DNA from: Amphritea balenae
GTDB taxonomy: Bacteria; Pseudomonadota; Gammaproteobacteria; Pseudomonadales; Balneatricaceae
Length of the DNA stretch: 64,000 bases
Assembly (NCBI RefSeq): GCF_003858655.1
Contig: NZ_RQXV01000003.1
Coordinates: 310,001-374,000 of the forward strand
Direction: 5' to 3'
The first letter of the stretch is position 1, and each line of letters begins with the position of its first letter. The translations under genes and the position numbers were made by a program. Below the pieces are notes generated by a model. It made no database searches, was not told the origin of the DNA, and was given only the letters and a program-made list of their open reading frames with translations. Positions 37,593-47,857 of this stretch are shown here, piece after piece.

Positions 37593-38871
37593 AACAAACC
37601 ACATATTAAAAAGTAAATCTTGGGCAAAAAAATCAACCATAACAACTCTATTATCAGCATCAGTACTAATACCTCTTCTATTTATATTAAAGATTCAAAG
37701 CGCTGCAATCGCACCAGGAATTCTAAAGATTGAAAGCAATAGAAAAGTTATCGCACACTACCAGAACAGTCTCGTAGAAGAGATATTTATATCTGAAGGT
37801 GAAACGGTATATAAGGGGCAACTTCTAATCCAGGCCGACAACACAATTGAGCAGTCAAAATATGAGCAAATAAGAAATGAATTTCTTTCAAATTATGCCC
37901 TATACTCAAGATTACTATCTGAGTTAGATAGACACATAAAAGTTAAAATACCAGAAAATTTTGACTCAATAACACTACTGGAAAAACATATAGAACAGCA
38001 AAATAGAATTTTTATAAAAAGAAAAGAGAAAATTAACGGAGTAAAAACAATAATAAACGAAAGAATCAGAAAGGCTAATGAAGAAATAGTTTCATTAGAA
38101 TTAAAAGAACATACGGACAACAAAATTTTACGAACAATAAAACAACAAATATCAATGCAATCGCCCTTAGTAAAAAAAGGACTAGCATCAAGAGAAAAAA
38201 TTCTTGATTATATGATAGACCGCTCAAAAATTGAATCAAGCATAGGTAACACAAAATCAAAGGTAAGATCTGCTCACATTGAAATAAAACAATTAGAACA
38301 AGAGCTGAAGAACACAGACATAGATTTTTTTAGTGTAATAAGTGAAGAAATAACACAGACCGAAAACAGGTTGTTTCAGCTAAAAGAAAGACTTTTTCAG
38401 GCTAAGGTTGACTTAGAGAGAACAAAAATATTTAGTCCCGTTGATGGTAATGTTGTCGGACTCTCTATCTTCACAAAGGGAGGAGTTATAAGCGCACACT
38501 CCACCCTCATGGAAATAGTACCCGCAGACAGAAAATATATTGTAGAGGCTCTACTTGATCCTAAAGATATAGATATCATAAATTTGGGCGATGATGTTAG
38601 CATCAGACTGAGCGCTTATAACTTCAGATCTATTCGCCCTCTTACAGGAAACATTGCAGTAGTCTCAGCTGATCGTGTATCAGAACCTAATACAGGGGTC
38701 TCAGCATACTCACTAAGGGTTTCTTTAAATGAGCCTACACAAAATATAAAGCTACACCCGGGCATGCAAGCAGAAGTCATGATACTTAAAGAAAATAGAA
38801 CCATTATTAATTACTTAACGACACCAATATTAAAAGTATTTAGCAAATCATTTAAAGAAAGTGATTTGTAA
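37585..38871 (+). CDS. HlyD-family type I secretion adaptor
   Basis: 428 aa. One N-terminal membrane helix (about residues 17-36, TTLLSASVLIPLLFILKI), a lipoyl/barrel-sandwich half (GILKIESNRKVIAHYQN... EGETVYKGQLLIQAD), a long coiled coil (about 100-285), the second lipoyl half (RTKIFSPVDGNVVGL) and a C-terminal beta domain ending near LHPGMQAEVMIL. Joins the inner-membrane ATPase to an outer-membrane channel encoded elsewhere. Confidence 0.88.
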   Translation: MSRTNHILKSKSWAKKSTITTLLSASVLIPLLFILKIQSAAIAPGILKIESNRKVIAHYQNSLVEEIFISEGETVYKGQLLIQADNTIEQSKYEQIRNEFLSNYALYSRLLSELDRHIKVKIPENFDSITLLEKHIEQQNRIFIKRKEKINGVKTIINERIRKANEEIVSLELKEHTDNKILRTIKQQISMQSPLVKKGLASREKILDYMIDRSKIESSIGNTKSKVRSAHIEIKQLEQELKNTDIDFFSVISEEITQTENRLFQLKERLFQAKVDLERTKIFSPVDGNVVGLSIFTKGGVISAHSTLMEIVPADRKYIVEALLDPKDIDIINLGDDVSIRLSAYNFRSIRPLTGNIAVVSADRVSEPNTGVSAYSLRVSLNEPTQNIKLHPGMQAEVMILKENRTIINYLTTPILKVFSKSFKESDL

Positions 38872-39329
38872 CTGCGGGTACTGAAACTAATTTCAATCTA
38901 TTTATTTTAAAATTAACAATACAGCCAAAAAACCTATTAGTGACTAGAGATAGATTTAAAAACAAACCTATGTTCGAATGGCAATTAGCCTTTAACTAAA
39001 ACCCATTACAACCTAACAATACCTTTTAGCATGTCTACAAGCTGCTTTTTTGGAAAAATAAAAAAATTTAAATAGTTTCCATATATCGACTCATCAAGAT
39101 ACAGGTTTACTATTCATACCACTAAGAGCATTCATACGATATTCAGCAATACAAACAGCATATCAAACTTGCTGCCGTTTCAGGCTCAACAACTATTGCG
39201 AATCGATATCATACTTTTTAAATACTACCCACTAAAATTTGAAATAACTTTTCAAGTCTATATTTAAAAATATAGAATAAACAACATACCAGCTAACCTT
39301 CAACCTTTAATTTAGCATGTATTTCTATC
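38872..39329. other. AT-rich intergenic region without a gene
   Basis: 458 bases between the ends of two convergent units (hlyD and the DUF1501 gene). Strongly AT-rich; I find no hairpin terminator, RNA gene, credible ORF or copy of the hairpin-array repeat in it. Confidence 0.6.
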
Positions 39330-40478
39330 TTATATAGTTTTTAAAAACTTCAAAGTTTCAGTATCTGTTGCAATTTTATAGTCTTTCTTCCACCAGTCTG
39401 ATATGACCGTTTGATACATATGCCTAAAATCTGTGGTGTATAACATATCATTGTTTACAAGGTATTTAATATCAGGGTCAGCCCCATAATGCCCGCCAAC
39501 AACCCTTCCCCCCATCACGAGGTGAGTTGCCGCAGTACCGTGATCAGTACCACCCGAGCCATTTTGAAAAGCCCTACGACCGAATTCTGAATATGTCATT
39601 ATCAACGTATTTTCCCAATGGCCGGAAATTTTCAATTGATTTTTTAGTGAATTCAAGCCCGAAGCTAACTGTTTTAGCAACTGACTATGCTTAGCCGTCT
39701 GCTTACTATGAGTATCGAATCCACTCAGAGCTAGTTTATAAACTGGTATACCACTGTTTAACTGAACCAAAGTGCAAATATCCGACAAATTCATTCCAAA
39801 TGTTGTTCTTGGAAACAAACTACCCAATAGTTTTTTATCTCTAGAAAAACTTTTTAATAGTTTCTTTCCTTCATGAATATAATTTTGTGAACTGATAACA
39901 CTATTCAATGCATCATTGCTAGTTGTCACATTAGTAGACATAACTGACTTTGAGCTTTTTACAAACTTAGCCATATTCTTAAACTGGATAAAGCGATTCA
40001 TCCCTCCCGTAACACACCCGGGATTTCGACCAAATACAATACTATCTAGTCCACTTCTTCCCATCCCATCGATGACATTAGAAAGCCAGCCTTTCATACT
40101 ACCGTTATCTACTTTATTAGCAGTATCCCAGATATCAATAGACCGAAAATGCGACTTATTAGGCTTTTCATAACCCAGGCCATGTATTAACGCAAAGTCT
40201 CCATCCAGCCAACTTTGCTTAAGAGGTTCTAGTGAGGGGTGTAATGCAAAATCAGTATCAAGATCAATCATTTTGTCACGACCAACTCCTAGCTTGGGCC
40301 TTAACCTATAATAGCTTTCAAGCTGATTCAAAGGTATGTAGCTATTTAGAGTGTCATTTCCACCATTCAACTCAATAAGTATTAGAACAGGCAATTCTTT
40401 ATGGTCTATCGAATATACTCTGGCATTAAATAGAAATGGAGATAAAGCTACCATTCTCAGCAACTGTCGTCGATTCAA
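39330..40478 (-). CDS. DUF1501-family secreted protein
   Basis: 382 aa. The N-terminus MNRRQLLRMVALSPFLFNA looks like a twin-arginine signal peptide. Body matches the DUF1501 alkaline-phosphatase-like family: LIELNGGNDTLNSYIPL, FALHPSLEPLKQ, HFRSIDIWDTA, TYSEFGRRAFQNGSGGTDHGTAATHLVMGG, with the histidine and aspartate of a metal site in the last stretches (shown as TDHGT). Function unknown; almost always paired with DUF1800, as here, 14 bases downstream of it. Confidence 0.88.
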   Translation of the reverse strand: MNRRQLLRMVALSPFLFNARVYSIDHKELPVLILIELNGGNDTLNSYIPLNQLESYYRLRPKLGVGRDKMIDLDTDFALHPSLEPLKQSWLDGDFALIHGLGYEKPNKSHFRSIDIWDTANKVDNGSMKGWLSNVIDGMGRSGLDSIVFGRNPGCVTGGMNRFIQFKNMAKFVKSSKSVMSTNVTTSNDALNSVISSQNYIHEGKKLLKSFSRDKKLLGSLFPRTTFGMNLSDICTLVQLNSGIPVYKLALSGFDTHSKQTAKHSQLLKQLASGLNSLKNQLKISGHWENTLIMTYSEFGRRAFQNGSGGTDHGTAATHLVMGGRVVGGHYGADPDIKYLVNNDMLYTTDFRHMYQTVISDWWKKDYKIATDTETLKFLKTI

Positions 40479-40492
40479 TGTAAACTCCTTAT

Positions 40493-41803
40493 TTACTTTA
40501 ATTGCCAGACAGGATCTGAAAGTAATTGTTCAATTTTACCTAAACAGGTTGTAGAACCCATAGTTTGAAGAGGCGGCATCGCAGTATAATAATTTAATTC
40601 TATTGATTCACATAATCTATGTGACAAATTACTATTATTCATGTTTACACCTCGTAAAACTCTTCCTAGGAAATTTAACCTTACAAGTAATCGACCAGAA
40701 CTAACCCACTCACTTCCGAAAGGCCACCCTTTAACGTTCGGGGGATCAAACAAATCCATTCCCATCTGAGCCGAATAACGCGTAATATCTTCTGGTTTAA
40801 CCATTCGATTACCTACTACACGAACAGTCCCAGTTATCAGCTCTAAAGGAGATTTTATCATTTGCCCTTTATCTAAATTAAACTGATCTGATTCAATGAT
40901 TGTGACAACTAACTTTTCAATATCCCAATTTTTATAGAAATCATCACTGAGTTCATCAACCATTTCATTATCTACTACACTTATAAAATGACTCCAAATT
41001 TTTTCCGTAATATACCGTGCAGCTTCAGGCTTCTCTAAAATCAGTCCCAGCACAGCCTCTGGATTATAATTGCCTGATTTATCAAATATAATCTTATTTC
41101 CTTTGTCGTGCATATCTTCTACAAATACTGTTTCAAAAGTTTCTTTATCAACTGTAAGACCAGTAAGAGATCTAGCAACCCCCTTCACATCATCTTCAGT
41201 ATAATTCCCTACACCTAATGTGAAAAGTTCCAATAATTCTCTAGCAAAATTCTCATTTGGTTTTTCTTTAACATTTGAATTATTATCCAAATAAATGAGC
41301 ATTGCAGAATCAAACAATATAGCTTTTAATAATTCATCAAAAGATCCGAGTGATAATTTTTCAATTGAAATATGTTGTTTATAAATAAGCTGAGGCTCTT
41401 TTACTTTCTTAAGAGACGATGTGAAATGATTATGCCAAAACAGAACCATCGTATTTCGCAAGCCGTCCTTACTATAAAGAAGATATTCTGCATACCAATT
41501 TTTCATTTGTTTCTGACACTTTTTACGTAACTTAACAAAACTTTCTCGTTCTGTTTTTGACCATTTTTTTCGATGTGACATTGGTATTATTTTTGATTTC
41601 AGACAACCTGGAGCCATAGGTACTGTTTCGTTTACTTGTTTATTATCATAATAGACAACACCTTTTTTACAAATTCCAGAAAAACCTAGCATGTTTGTTC
41701 GCAGTGATAAATGCAGGCATTTATCCGCTGCGATCACTTTTGAATTAAGTAGTACAAAAGAAACAACAGTGGCAAATATGATTTTGATCACTAAGGCCTG
41801 CAT
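40493..41803 (-). CDS. DUF1800-family secreted protein
   Basis: 436 aa. Signal peptide ending near KVIAAD. Family motifs: MVLFWHNHFTSSL, NENFARELLELFTLG (about residues 183-197), ARSLTGLT and DPPNVKGWPFG. Biochemical function unknown. The pair with DUF1501 sits between the type I secretion genes and the flippase and is AT-rich like the latter's neighbours. GAGG occurs 12 bases before the ATG. Confidence 0.87.
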   Translation of the reverse strand: MQALVIKIIFATVVSFVLLNSKVIAADKCLHLSLRTNMLGFSGICKKGVVYYDNKQVNETVPMAPGCLKSKIIPMSHRKKWSKTERESFVKLRKKCQKQMKNWYAEYLLYSKDGLRNTMVLFWHNHFTSSLKKVKEPQLIYKQHISIEKLSLGSFDELLKAILFDSAMLIYLDNNSNVKEKPNENFARELLELFTLGVGNYTEDDVKGVARSLTGLTVDKETFETVFVEDMHDKGNKIIFDKSGNYNPEAVLGLILEKPEAARYITEKIWSHFISVVDNEMVDELSDDFYKNWDIEKLVVTIIESDQFNLDKGQMIKSPLELITGTVRVVGNRMVKPEDITRYSAQMGMDLFDPPNVKGWPFGSEWVSSGRLLVRLNFLGRVLRGVNMNNSNLSHRLCESIELNYYTAMPPLQTMGSTTCLGKIEQLLSDPVWQLK

Positions 41804-41851
41804 ATAAACATCAACCTCACTTATAAAACCTATAAAATAAATTTTACGTAA

Positions 41852-43156
41852 TTAACAATTAGTTTTTTTCCATATAGCCATTGTGTTAAAACCAAGTCGT
41901 TTATTAACCAACCACATGGCCATAATATTTTGTGTAGAAATAGCGATAGCGGTTGCTATTGCAGCACCAGTAACACCATATATTGGAGTTAAAACCAGGC
42001 CTAGTACTATGGCTACGGGACCAGAGATAAGTGCAGTATTTCTTAGCTCTTTTTCATGCCCTGACATTGTAAGCAAATAAGCTACAGAGCCAGTCATCAC
42101 ATTAACAAACTGGCTAACTGCAAGAATCTGTAGCAGGCTGGCTCCTCCGCTAAATCCTTCACCAAATAGACCCATGATGTAATCTGGAATAACAACCATA
42201 ATCGTTACAACAGGTATCGACAAAAATATCATTATTCGTGTAGATGTGATGGCCATATCTTCCAATTCAGCCATCTTTGCTTGCTTAAACATGGCAGCGT
42301 ATCTTGGCGCAACAACCATATTTACTGCCATTAAAACAAAACTGACAAGCAAAGCAGTTCTTTGCGCTACTGCTAATTGCGCAACTTCTTCTGTTGAGAC
42401 AAAACTACCCGCGATAAACTGTCCGGACCATTGGACAGTTTGTTGCATGATAACCACTATCCATAATGGCATGCAGCTTTTAAATAATGCTTGCCAGCTA
42501 ACAACTTGTGAACCCCTTTCCAAATTACTAAAAAATAGATAACAACCAAAAATAACGGTTAGTACTGTTGTAATACTATATGCTAATGCCGCACTTTCAG
42601 GGCTTGATACAGAATAAATGTATAGTCCAATGGCCAACACTAAATTCACGACAATAGTCTGAATTAAAATAGAAGCAGGTATGCGCCTGGTGCCTTGCAG
42701 TGCCATGGAAATAAGTGTTAATACACTCAATCCAACAATACCTGGCGAAATCAGCTTAAGAACGGCACCAAGTTCTGATTTTTGAAACAGACTTTCAGCC
42801 AATAAATCCGCACTATAATACAAAACTATAGCCAGGCTGAAACTTACTAATGAACTAATTAAAATGGCTTTGTAAACTGTCGTTCTAATGATCCCCCAGT
42901 TCCTTTCAGGCAGTGCCGCACCACAAAATCGAACGATAGTATTATCGAGTCCTAACCGGGAAAAAGCCGACACAAAAGATACAATGCTGAAAGCAAGAAA
43001 GTACAAACCGGCACCCTCAGCTCCTAGCTGACGTCCTATGACCAGGCTTGTGATAAGTGCTGCAATAGCAGCCAGAGCACGGCAAAAGAAACTAATAATT
43101 GTTTGAATCAGTAACTCTCGCCGCCCACTGAGCTTCATCATAATTGTTAGAGACAA
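41852..43156 (-). CDS. Wzx-type polysaccharide flippase (MOP superfamily)
   Basis: 434 aa with about 12-14 membrane helices; N-terminal SGRRELLIQTIISFFCRALAA and VIGRQLGAEGAGLYF are typical of RfbX/Wzx-like MOP exporters. It would flip the lipid-linked repeat unit. TTG at 43156 has AAGGA nine bases upstream; an ATG at 43141 is the alternative. It follows manC by 12 bases on the same strand. Confidence 0.85.
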   Translation of the reverse strand: MSLTIMMKLSGRRELLIQTIISFFCRALAAIAALITSLVIGRQLGAEGAGLYFLAFSIVSFVSAFSRLGLDNTIVRFCGAALPERNWGIIRTTVYKAILISSLVSFSLAIVLYYSADLLAESLFQKSELGAVLKLISPGIVGLSVLTLISMALQGTRRIPASILIQTIVVNLVLAIGLYIYSVSSPESAALAYSITTVLTVIFGCYLFFSNLERGSQVVSWQALFKSCMPLWIVVIMQQTVQWSGQFIAGSFVSTEEVAQLAVAQRTALLVSFVLMAVNMVVAPRYAAMFKQAKMAELEDMAITSTRIMIFLSIPVVTIMVVIPDYIMGLFGEGFSGGASLLQILAVSQFVNVMTGSVAYLLTMSGHEKELRNTALISGPVAIVLGLVLTPIYGVTGAAIATAIAISTQNIMAMWLVNKRLGFNTMAIWKKTNC

Positions 43157-43168
43157 TCTTGCATTTCC

Positions 43169-44677
43169 TTATGCACGACCATATTCATCCTCTATTCGAA
43201 TAATATCATCTTCACCAAGGTACGATCCTGATTGAACTTCAATCAACTCAAGCGGTATTTTGCCAGGGTTTTCCAGAGAGTGGATATCCCCAATCGGGAT
43301 ATAGATGGACTCATTTTCAGAAATAAGCATTGATTCTTCGCCACGACGAACTTTCGCGGTACCCAACACAACAACCCAGTGTTCAGCTCGGTGATGGTGC
43401 TTTTGCAGTGATAATTTAGCACCTGGGTTGACCGTTATACGCTTAACTTGATAGCGACCACCACTATCAATTGAGTCATACTTACCCCAGGGCCGGTAGA
43501 CCTCGCGATGTTGAAAATGCTCTGATCTGGCCGCATTCTTAATACCAGACACTATTTTTTTAATATCTTGTACCCGGTCTTTACGAGCCACCAACAGTGC
43601 ATCTTTGGTATCCACTATTACCAGGTCATCCACCCCAAGTGTGGTTACCAGGCGGTCACAACCATAAACAAAACTGTTCATTGTATCTTCAATAATAACA
43701 TCACCTTCGAGAACGTTATTATTGGCGTCTTTCTCTTTTATTTCCCACAGTGCAGACCAGCTGCCCACATCACTCCAGCCGACATCCAACGGAATCACAA
43801 CTACACTGCCAGAGCTACCACGAGAGTCAGCCCCCCCTGCTAAAAGGGAGCCCTCAGCACACAGCGGCTCCATCACTGCATAATCGATAGACTCATCAGG
43901 ACAAGTTTCAAAAGCCTCAGCATTAACCCTGATAAAGTCCATATCTTTAGCCGTATCAGCCATCGCCTTTTCGCAAGCCTCGATAATATCGGGCCGATAC
44001 TTTTGTAACTCTTCCAGATAACGATCAGCACGGAACATAAACATTCCACTGTTCCAGTAGTATCCCCCCTCTGCCAAATATGACTCAGCGGTAACCCTAT
44101 CCGGTTTCTCTACAAACGCAGCTACGTTGTAATACTCTTGCTCTTCGCCTTTTTGGAAATCCGCCCCTTCGGCCTTGATATATCCATAACCTGTTTCAGG
44201 ATGTTGAGGAACAATCCCAAAAGTAACCATCTTACCCTGAGCAGCCAGCGGCAGCGCCTTATCAATCGCTCGACGAAACGCTTCTTCATCTTTAATCACA
44301 TGATCCGCCGCCAACACCAACAGAATCTCACTCTCAAGCTCGTTGGCATCGGACTTCTGCTTTTCACCTCCAGACGCCAATTTATTGGCATCGGCGTGCA
44401 ACGCAGCCAAAGCCACAGCAGGAGCAGTATTCCGCCCTACAGGCTCAAGAAAAACAGAACATTGCACACCTAACTGCCGCATTTGTTCTGCAGCCAAAAA
44501 ACGATGATCCTCATTACAGATCAAGCTAACCGAATCGACGTCTCCCAAGCGCTTAACCGTATCCTGTAGCATTGTGGTTTCACCATTAAGTGGTAAAAAC
44601 TGCTTAGGGTATTGAGTACGGGACAGTGGCCAAAGTCGAGTCCCCGAACCACCACATAGAATTACTGGTGAAATCAT
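43169..44677 (-). CDS. manC: Mannose-1-phosphate guanylyltransferase / mannose-6-phosphate isomerase (copy 1)
   Basis: 502 aa, bifunctional type II. Nucleotidyltransferase half: [44 protein letters not shown]; cupin isomerase half: [42 protein letters not shown]. Makes GDP-mannose from Man-1-P. The start at 44677 follows the upstream stop by one base. Residues about 95-118 form a hydrophilic insertion ([15 protein letters not shown]) at the place where manC copy 2 carries hairpin-array sequence. Confidence 0.95.
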   Translation of the reverse strand: MISPVILCGGSGTRLWPLSRTQYPKQFLPLNGETTMLQDTVKRLGDVDSVSLICNEDHRFLAAEQMRQLGVQCSVFLEPVGRNTAPAVALAALHADANKLASGGEKQKSDANELESEILLVLAADHVIKDEEAFRRAIDKALPLAAQGKMVTFGIVPQHPETGYGYIKAEGADFQKGEEQEYYNVAAFVEKPDRVTAESYLAEGGYYWNSGMFMFRADRYLEELQKYRPDIIEACEKAMADTAKDMDFIRVNAEAFETCPDESIDYAVMEPLCAEGSLLAGGADSRGSSGSVVVIPLDVGWSDVGSWSALWEIKEKDANNNVLEGDVIIEDTMNSFVYGCDRLVTTLGVDDLVIVDTKDALLVARKDRVQDIKKIVSGIKNAARSEHFQHREVYRPWGKYDSIDSGGRYQVKRITVNPGAKLSLQKHHHRAEHWVVVLGTAKVRRGEESMLISENESIYIPIGDIHSLENPGKIPLELIEVQSGSYLGEDDIIRIEDEYGRA

Positions 44678-44678
44678 T

Positions 44679-45806
44679 TTAGGCACCCACCCTGGTTTTC
44701 GAGTAAACATACTCTTTAATTTGTTTACGAAAGCGACTAGTACAAAATTTTTCCGCATGGGTACGAATAACGTTAGCATCAAACTGTTCAGAACAGTTTT
44801 CAAATCTCAATACCGCGTCACATAGTGAAGGCACTGATTGCTGATCAAAAAACACACCTGTAACACCATCGTCTACAGTCTCCAACGCGCCACCTTTGCC
44901 AAAAGCTATAACAGGTGTACCGCAGGCTTGTGCCTCAACAGGAACTATCCCGAAATCCTCTTCCGCAGCAAAAACAAATGCTTTTGCATTAGCCATTAAT
45001 TCTCGCATCTTCTCAAACTCTTGATAGCCGAAAAGTTCAACATTCGATGTTGCTAACTCACTAATTTTTTCCATTTCTGGGCCATCACCAACGACTATGA
45101 GCTTTTTATCTTTCATTTCACTAAACGCTTCAACAATAAGATCAATTCGTTTATAGGGTACAAGCCTTGAACATGTAAAATAATAGTCACTTTTTTTATT
45201 GACTACGTTAAAATCATCAACATTGACATTCGGGTAGATAACCTCAGCATCACGTTTATAAACTTTCTTAATACGTCTGCTAATGTACGTTGAGTTAGCT
45301 ATGAAAAAATCAACATTGAAAGAACTGGTGACGTCCCACATCCGCATCTTGTGTAATAAATGTCTATAAATAAAGGATAGAAAACCTTTTTCTTTGTGTG
45401 CTGATCTAAGATATTCTTCCTGTAAATCCCAGGCATACCTCATAGGTGAATGGCAATAGCAAATGTGTACCTGATCAGCACCTGTTATAACACCTTTAGC
45501 CACGGATGAACTGCTTGATAGAATTAAATCATATTCAGATAAGTCAAAAGAAGCCATTGCCATTGGCATAAGAGTAAAATATTTCTTGTATGATTTAGAC
45601 AGTGGTAATTTTTGAATGAACGTTGTATTTATTTTTTTCCCATTAACGATTTCATCTCGTTGTTTATCAGTCAAATAATCTACAGTGGAAAAAACATCGG
45701 CGTCAGGAAAAATTGAAAGCAATTCACTTACAACTTTTTCGGCACCACCACTATCGACAAACCAATCATGAACGATTGCAACTTTTTGACCTAAATTTAC
45801 TGACAT
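44679..45806 (-). CDS. GT4-family glycosyltransferase, mannosyltransferase-like
   Basis: 375 aa. GT-B fold: N-domain [21 protein letters not shown], and [14 protein letters not shown] typical of WbaZ-like mannosyltransferases; C-domain [23 protein letters not shown] and [19 protein letters not shown]. Likely adds a sugar to the lipid-linked repeat unit from GDP-mannose; donor inferred. Overlaps the next gene by 10 bases. Confidence 0.85.
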   Translation of the reverse strand: MSVNLGQKVAIVHDWFVDSGGAEKVVSELLSIFPDADVFSTVDYLTDKQRDEIVNGKKINTTFIQKLPLSKSYKKYFTLMPMAMASFDLSEYDLILSSSSSVAKGVITGADQVHICYCHSPMRYAWDLQEEYLRSAHKEKGFLSFIYRHLLHKMRMWDVTSSFNVDFFIANSTYISRRIKKVYKRDAEVIYPNVNVDDFNVVNKKSDYYFTCSRLVPYKRIDLIVEAFSEMKDKKLIVVGDGPEMEKISELATSNVELFGYQEFEKMRELMANAKAFVFAAEEDFGIVPVEAQACGTPVIAFGKGGALETVDDGVTGVFFDQQSVPSLCDAVLRFENCSEQFDANVIRTHAEKFCTSRFRKQIKEYVYSKTRVGA

Positions 45807-47014
45807 ATTTTAACTACCTGATCAACGTGTCGGTTTATATTTTCAGGCATACTCCAATACAATCTGTATCCACGTTCACTGCAACTCTTCACATTGTCAT
45901 TACTTTCAAATAATTTGATCGTCTCAGACAACGAGTCCAGTTCATATGGGTCATATAGCATCCCTGCTTTGTATTTCCCTAAAGCTTCCATACCACAATT
46001 AACATTAGCGCATATAACCGGTACTCCCATAGCAATTGCTTCAGTTACAACAAGGCCTTGAGTCTCATACCATAGACTCGGAAAAAAAAGATACCGAGCC
46101 TTAGCCATGATCTTTTCTACATCATGCCGTCCAAGCCAACCACAACATTCCAGATTTAGATTTTGTAATTTTTTATTACCAAAATCTGATTCTTCAGCCC
46201 CGATGACAACTATTTTTCTTCTGAAGTCTATCTTTGACAGCAATTCAAGTAACTCTGCAACGCCTTTTTCAGGTGAAGGTCTACCCACAACGACAACATA
46301 ATCATTTTTTTCAGAATGAATCCTGTCTTTTTTTATCAAATCAATTGGATTATTAATAACAGAAATGGATTCAAAGTATGAAAACTCATTAATCACATTC
46401 AAACTAGCGTTTGTCACCGCTATTTCTGAACATTTCCCACGAGCTAATCTAAAAGCAAAAAACCTGAGAATACGCCAAACTTTTATAAGATAACTTCGAG
46501 AATCGCAATTGCGCACAAGACACCTAAATGAAACCGCACTTTCCTTACATGACTTTTTTATTTTATAGTCAAAAAAACCACCATTCGGACAATGCATAAA
46601 ATAGTCATGATTCCAATAAAAGGTTCTATCCGTATAAGATCTTAACGATAGGAATATTGATGGTGATAACGATTTACTCCAGCCATGAACAAGTACTTTA
46701 GTATCATCAGTTATACATGCTTTTAAAATCTTACGTAACTTAAGCGCCACAGACAGGTCAAATATTCCATTAAGAGCACCATCGACGCTATTACTCCTCG
46801 TTAAATAGTCTCCTTTGCCGATGACTAGATGGTCAACATTATTATTACTTAACTCAGGAGCTAATTTTTTAGAACCTGTTACAAGTAAAATCTTCTTATT
46901 TCTTCCTATAGATAGTTCTAAAATTTGAGAAACTACAACTTTGGCAAGACCACCATTAATATAGCCATGATCTGTAATAACAATATAATCATAATCATTT
47001 AGCATATAAATCAT
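45797..47014 (-). CDS. GT4-family glycosyltransferase
   Basis: About 405 aa. N-domain with GYINGGLAKVVVSQ; C-domain VVVVGRPSPEKGVAELLELL, and SLWYETQGLVVTEAIAMGVPVICA, where the E-x7-E region is clear. Start uncertain: ATG at 47014 (MIYMLNDYD, AGG just upstream) or 47005; both overlap the end of the sulfotransferase gene, and a frame from 47065 overlaps it too far. Unusually cysteine-rich in the middle (CPNGGFFDYKIKKSC), which may bind a metal. Acceptor and donor unknown. Confidence 0.82.
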   Translation of the reverse strand: MIYMLNDYDYIVITDHGYINGGLAKVVVSQILELSIGRNKKILLVTGSKKLAPELSNNNVDHLVIGKGDYLTRSNSVDGALNGIFDLSVALKLRKILKACITDDTKVLVHGWSKSLSPSIFLSLRSYTDRTFYWNHDYFMHCPNGGFFDYKIKKSCKESAVSFRCLVRNCDSRSYLIKVWRILRFFAFRLARGKCSEIAVTNASLNVINEFSYFESISVINNPIDLIKKDRIHSEKNDYVVVVGRPSPEKGVAELLELLSKIDFRRKIVVIGAEESDFGNKKLQNLNLECCGWLGRHDVEKIMAKARYLFFPSLWYETQGLVVTEAIAMGVPVICANVNCGMEALGKYKAGMLYDPYELDSLSETIKLFESNDNVKSCSERGYRLYWSMPENINRHVDQVVKICQ

Positions 47015-47855
47015 ACAACCTGTAGACTTCTTTATACAAAGCTTCGCAGTTTTTAGGAACATCAACCATTTTATAAGATGCCTTTAATGCATCTTTTCCA
47101 CGCTGATGATTATGAATTCCAGAAAATACACCTCTAGATTTTGATTCATACATCTGATCAAGATTACACTTAAGGCTCGCATATGAATCTAAATTCAAAT
47201 GATTAAAAACTTTTTTTAAATCATCTTCTGTTGCACCAGCTAGCTTAGATGTATCCACAACCGTAAACAAATCTGATTTTAGATCTTCAAATGAATTATA
47301 AATAAGGTATTGAATATAGAGCGCATAAAATTCAGGCTGCATTGTATATTCTGATAAACTAAACCCTTCCAAATACTCACACCCATCATGTGGAAACACT
47401 TCAGGAAAGATCCAGTTATACCTTTTAAAACTATTCATTATTCCAATTGGAGGTCGAACTGTTATATATACATGATCAAAAAAAACTGTAGCGGATTTAA
47501 GAGACAACGATAAAAACGGGTCCTTTACAACACGATTAAGACCTTTAAAATTGTTTAAGCTTCTTTTTGTTCGTGCACCAAAAACTCTTTTGGCACATCT
47601 ACGTAACAAGTCATCACCTGGAAATATACCATCTTTAACAATAACGTCATCATTGGCCAGGCGTATCAATAAACTAATCAATTCATTGTTTAAAGTTGAG
47701 TTGGGGACATCCTTAAACTGAAAATAACTATTTACTTGTTCAATCCCGGTATGATAATTAAACGGCTCATGCAAAACTGAATAATCTAAATATTTATCAA
47801 ATATATACCCTAAAGGAGTCGTTCCACTTCTCGGACATCCTGTCACCAAAATCAT
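46995..47855 (-). CDS. PAPS-dependent sulfotransferase (1)
   Basis: About 286 aa. Starts with the 5'-phosphosulfate loop MILVTGCPRSGTTPLG; the 3'-phosphate region is VYITVRPPIGIMNSFKRY. Predicted to move sulfate from PAPS to a sugar of the EPS or its lipid-linked precursor. ATG at 47855 has GGAG six bases upstream and sits 2 bases after the polymerase stop. AT-rich. Supplied by cysD/cysNC 13 kb away in the same locus. Confidence 0.85.
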   Translation of the reverse strand: MILVTGCPRSGTTPLGYIFDKYLDYSVLHEPFNYHTGIEQVNSYFQFKDVPNSTLNNELISLLIRLANDDVIVKDGIFPGDDLLRRCAKRVFGARTKRSLNNFKGLNRVVKDPFLSLSLKSATVFFDHVYITVRPPIGIMNSFKRYNWIFPEVFPHDGCEYLEGFSLSEYTMQPEFYALYIQYLIYNSFEDLKSDLFTVVDTSKLAGATEDDLKKVFNHLNLDSYASLKCNLDQMYESKSRGVFSGIHNHQRGKDALKASYKMVDVPKNCEALYKEVYRLYDLYAK

Positions 47856-47857
47856 TA

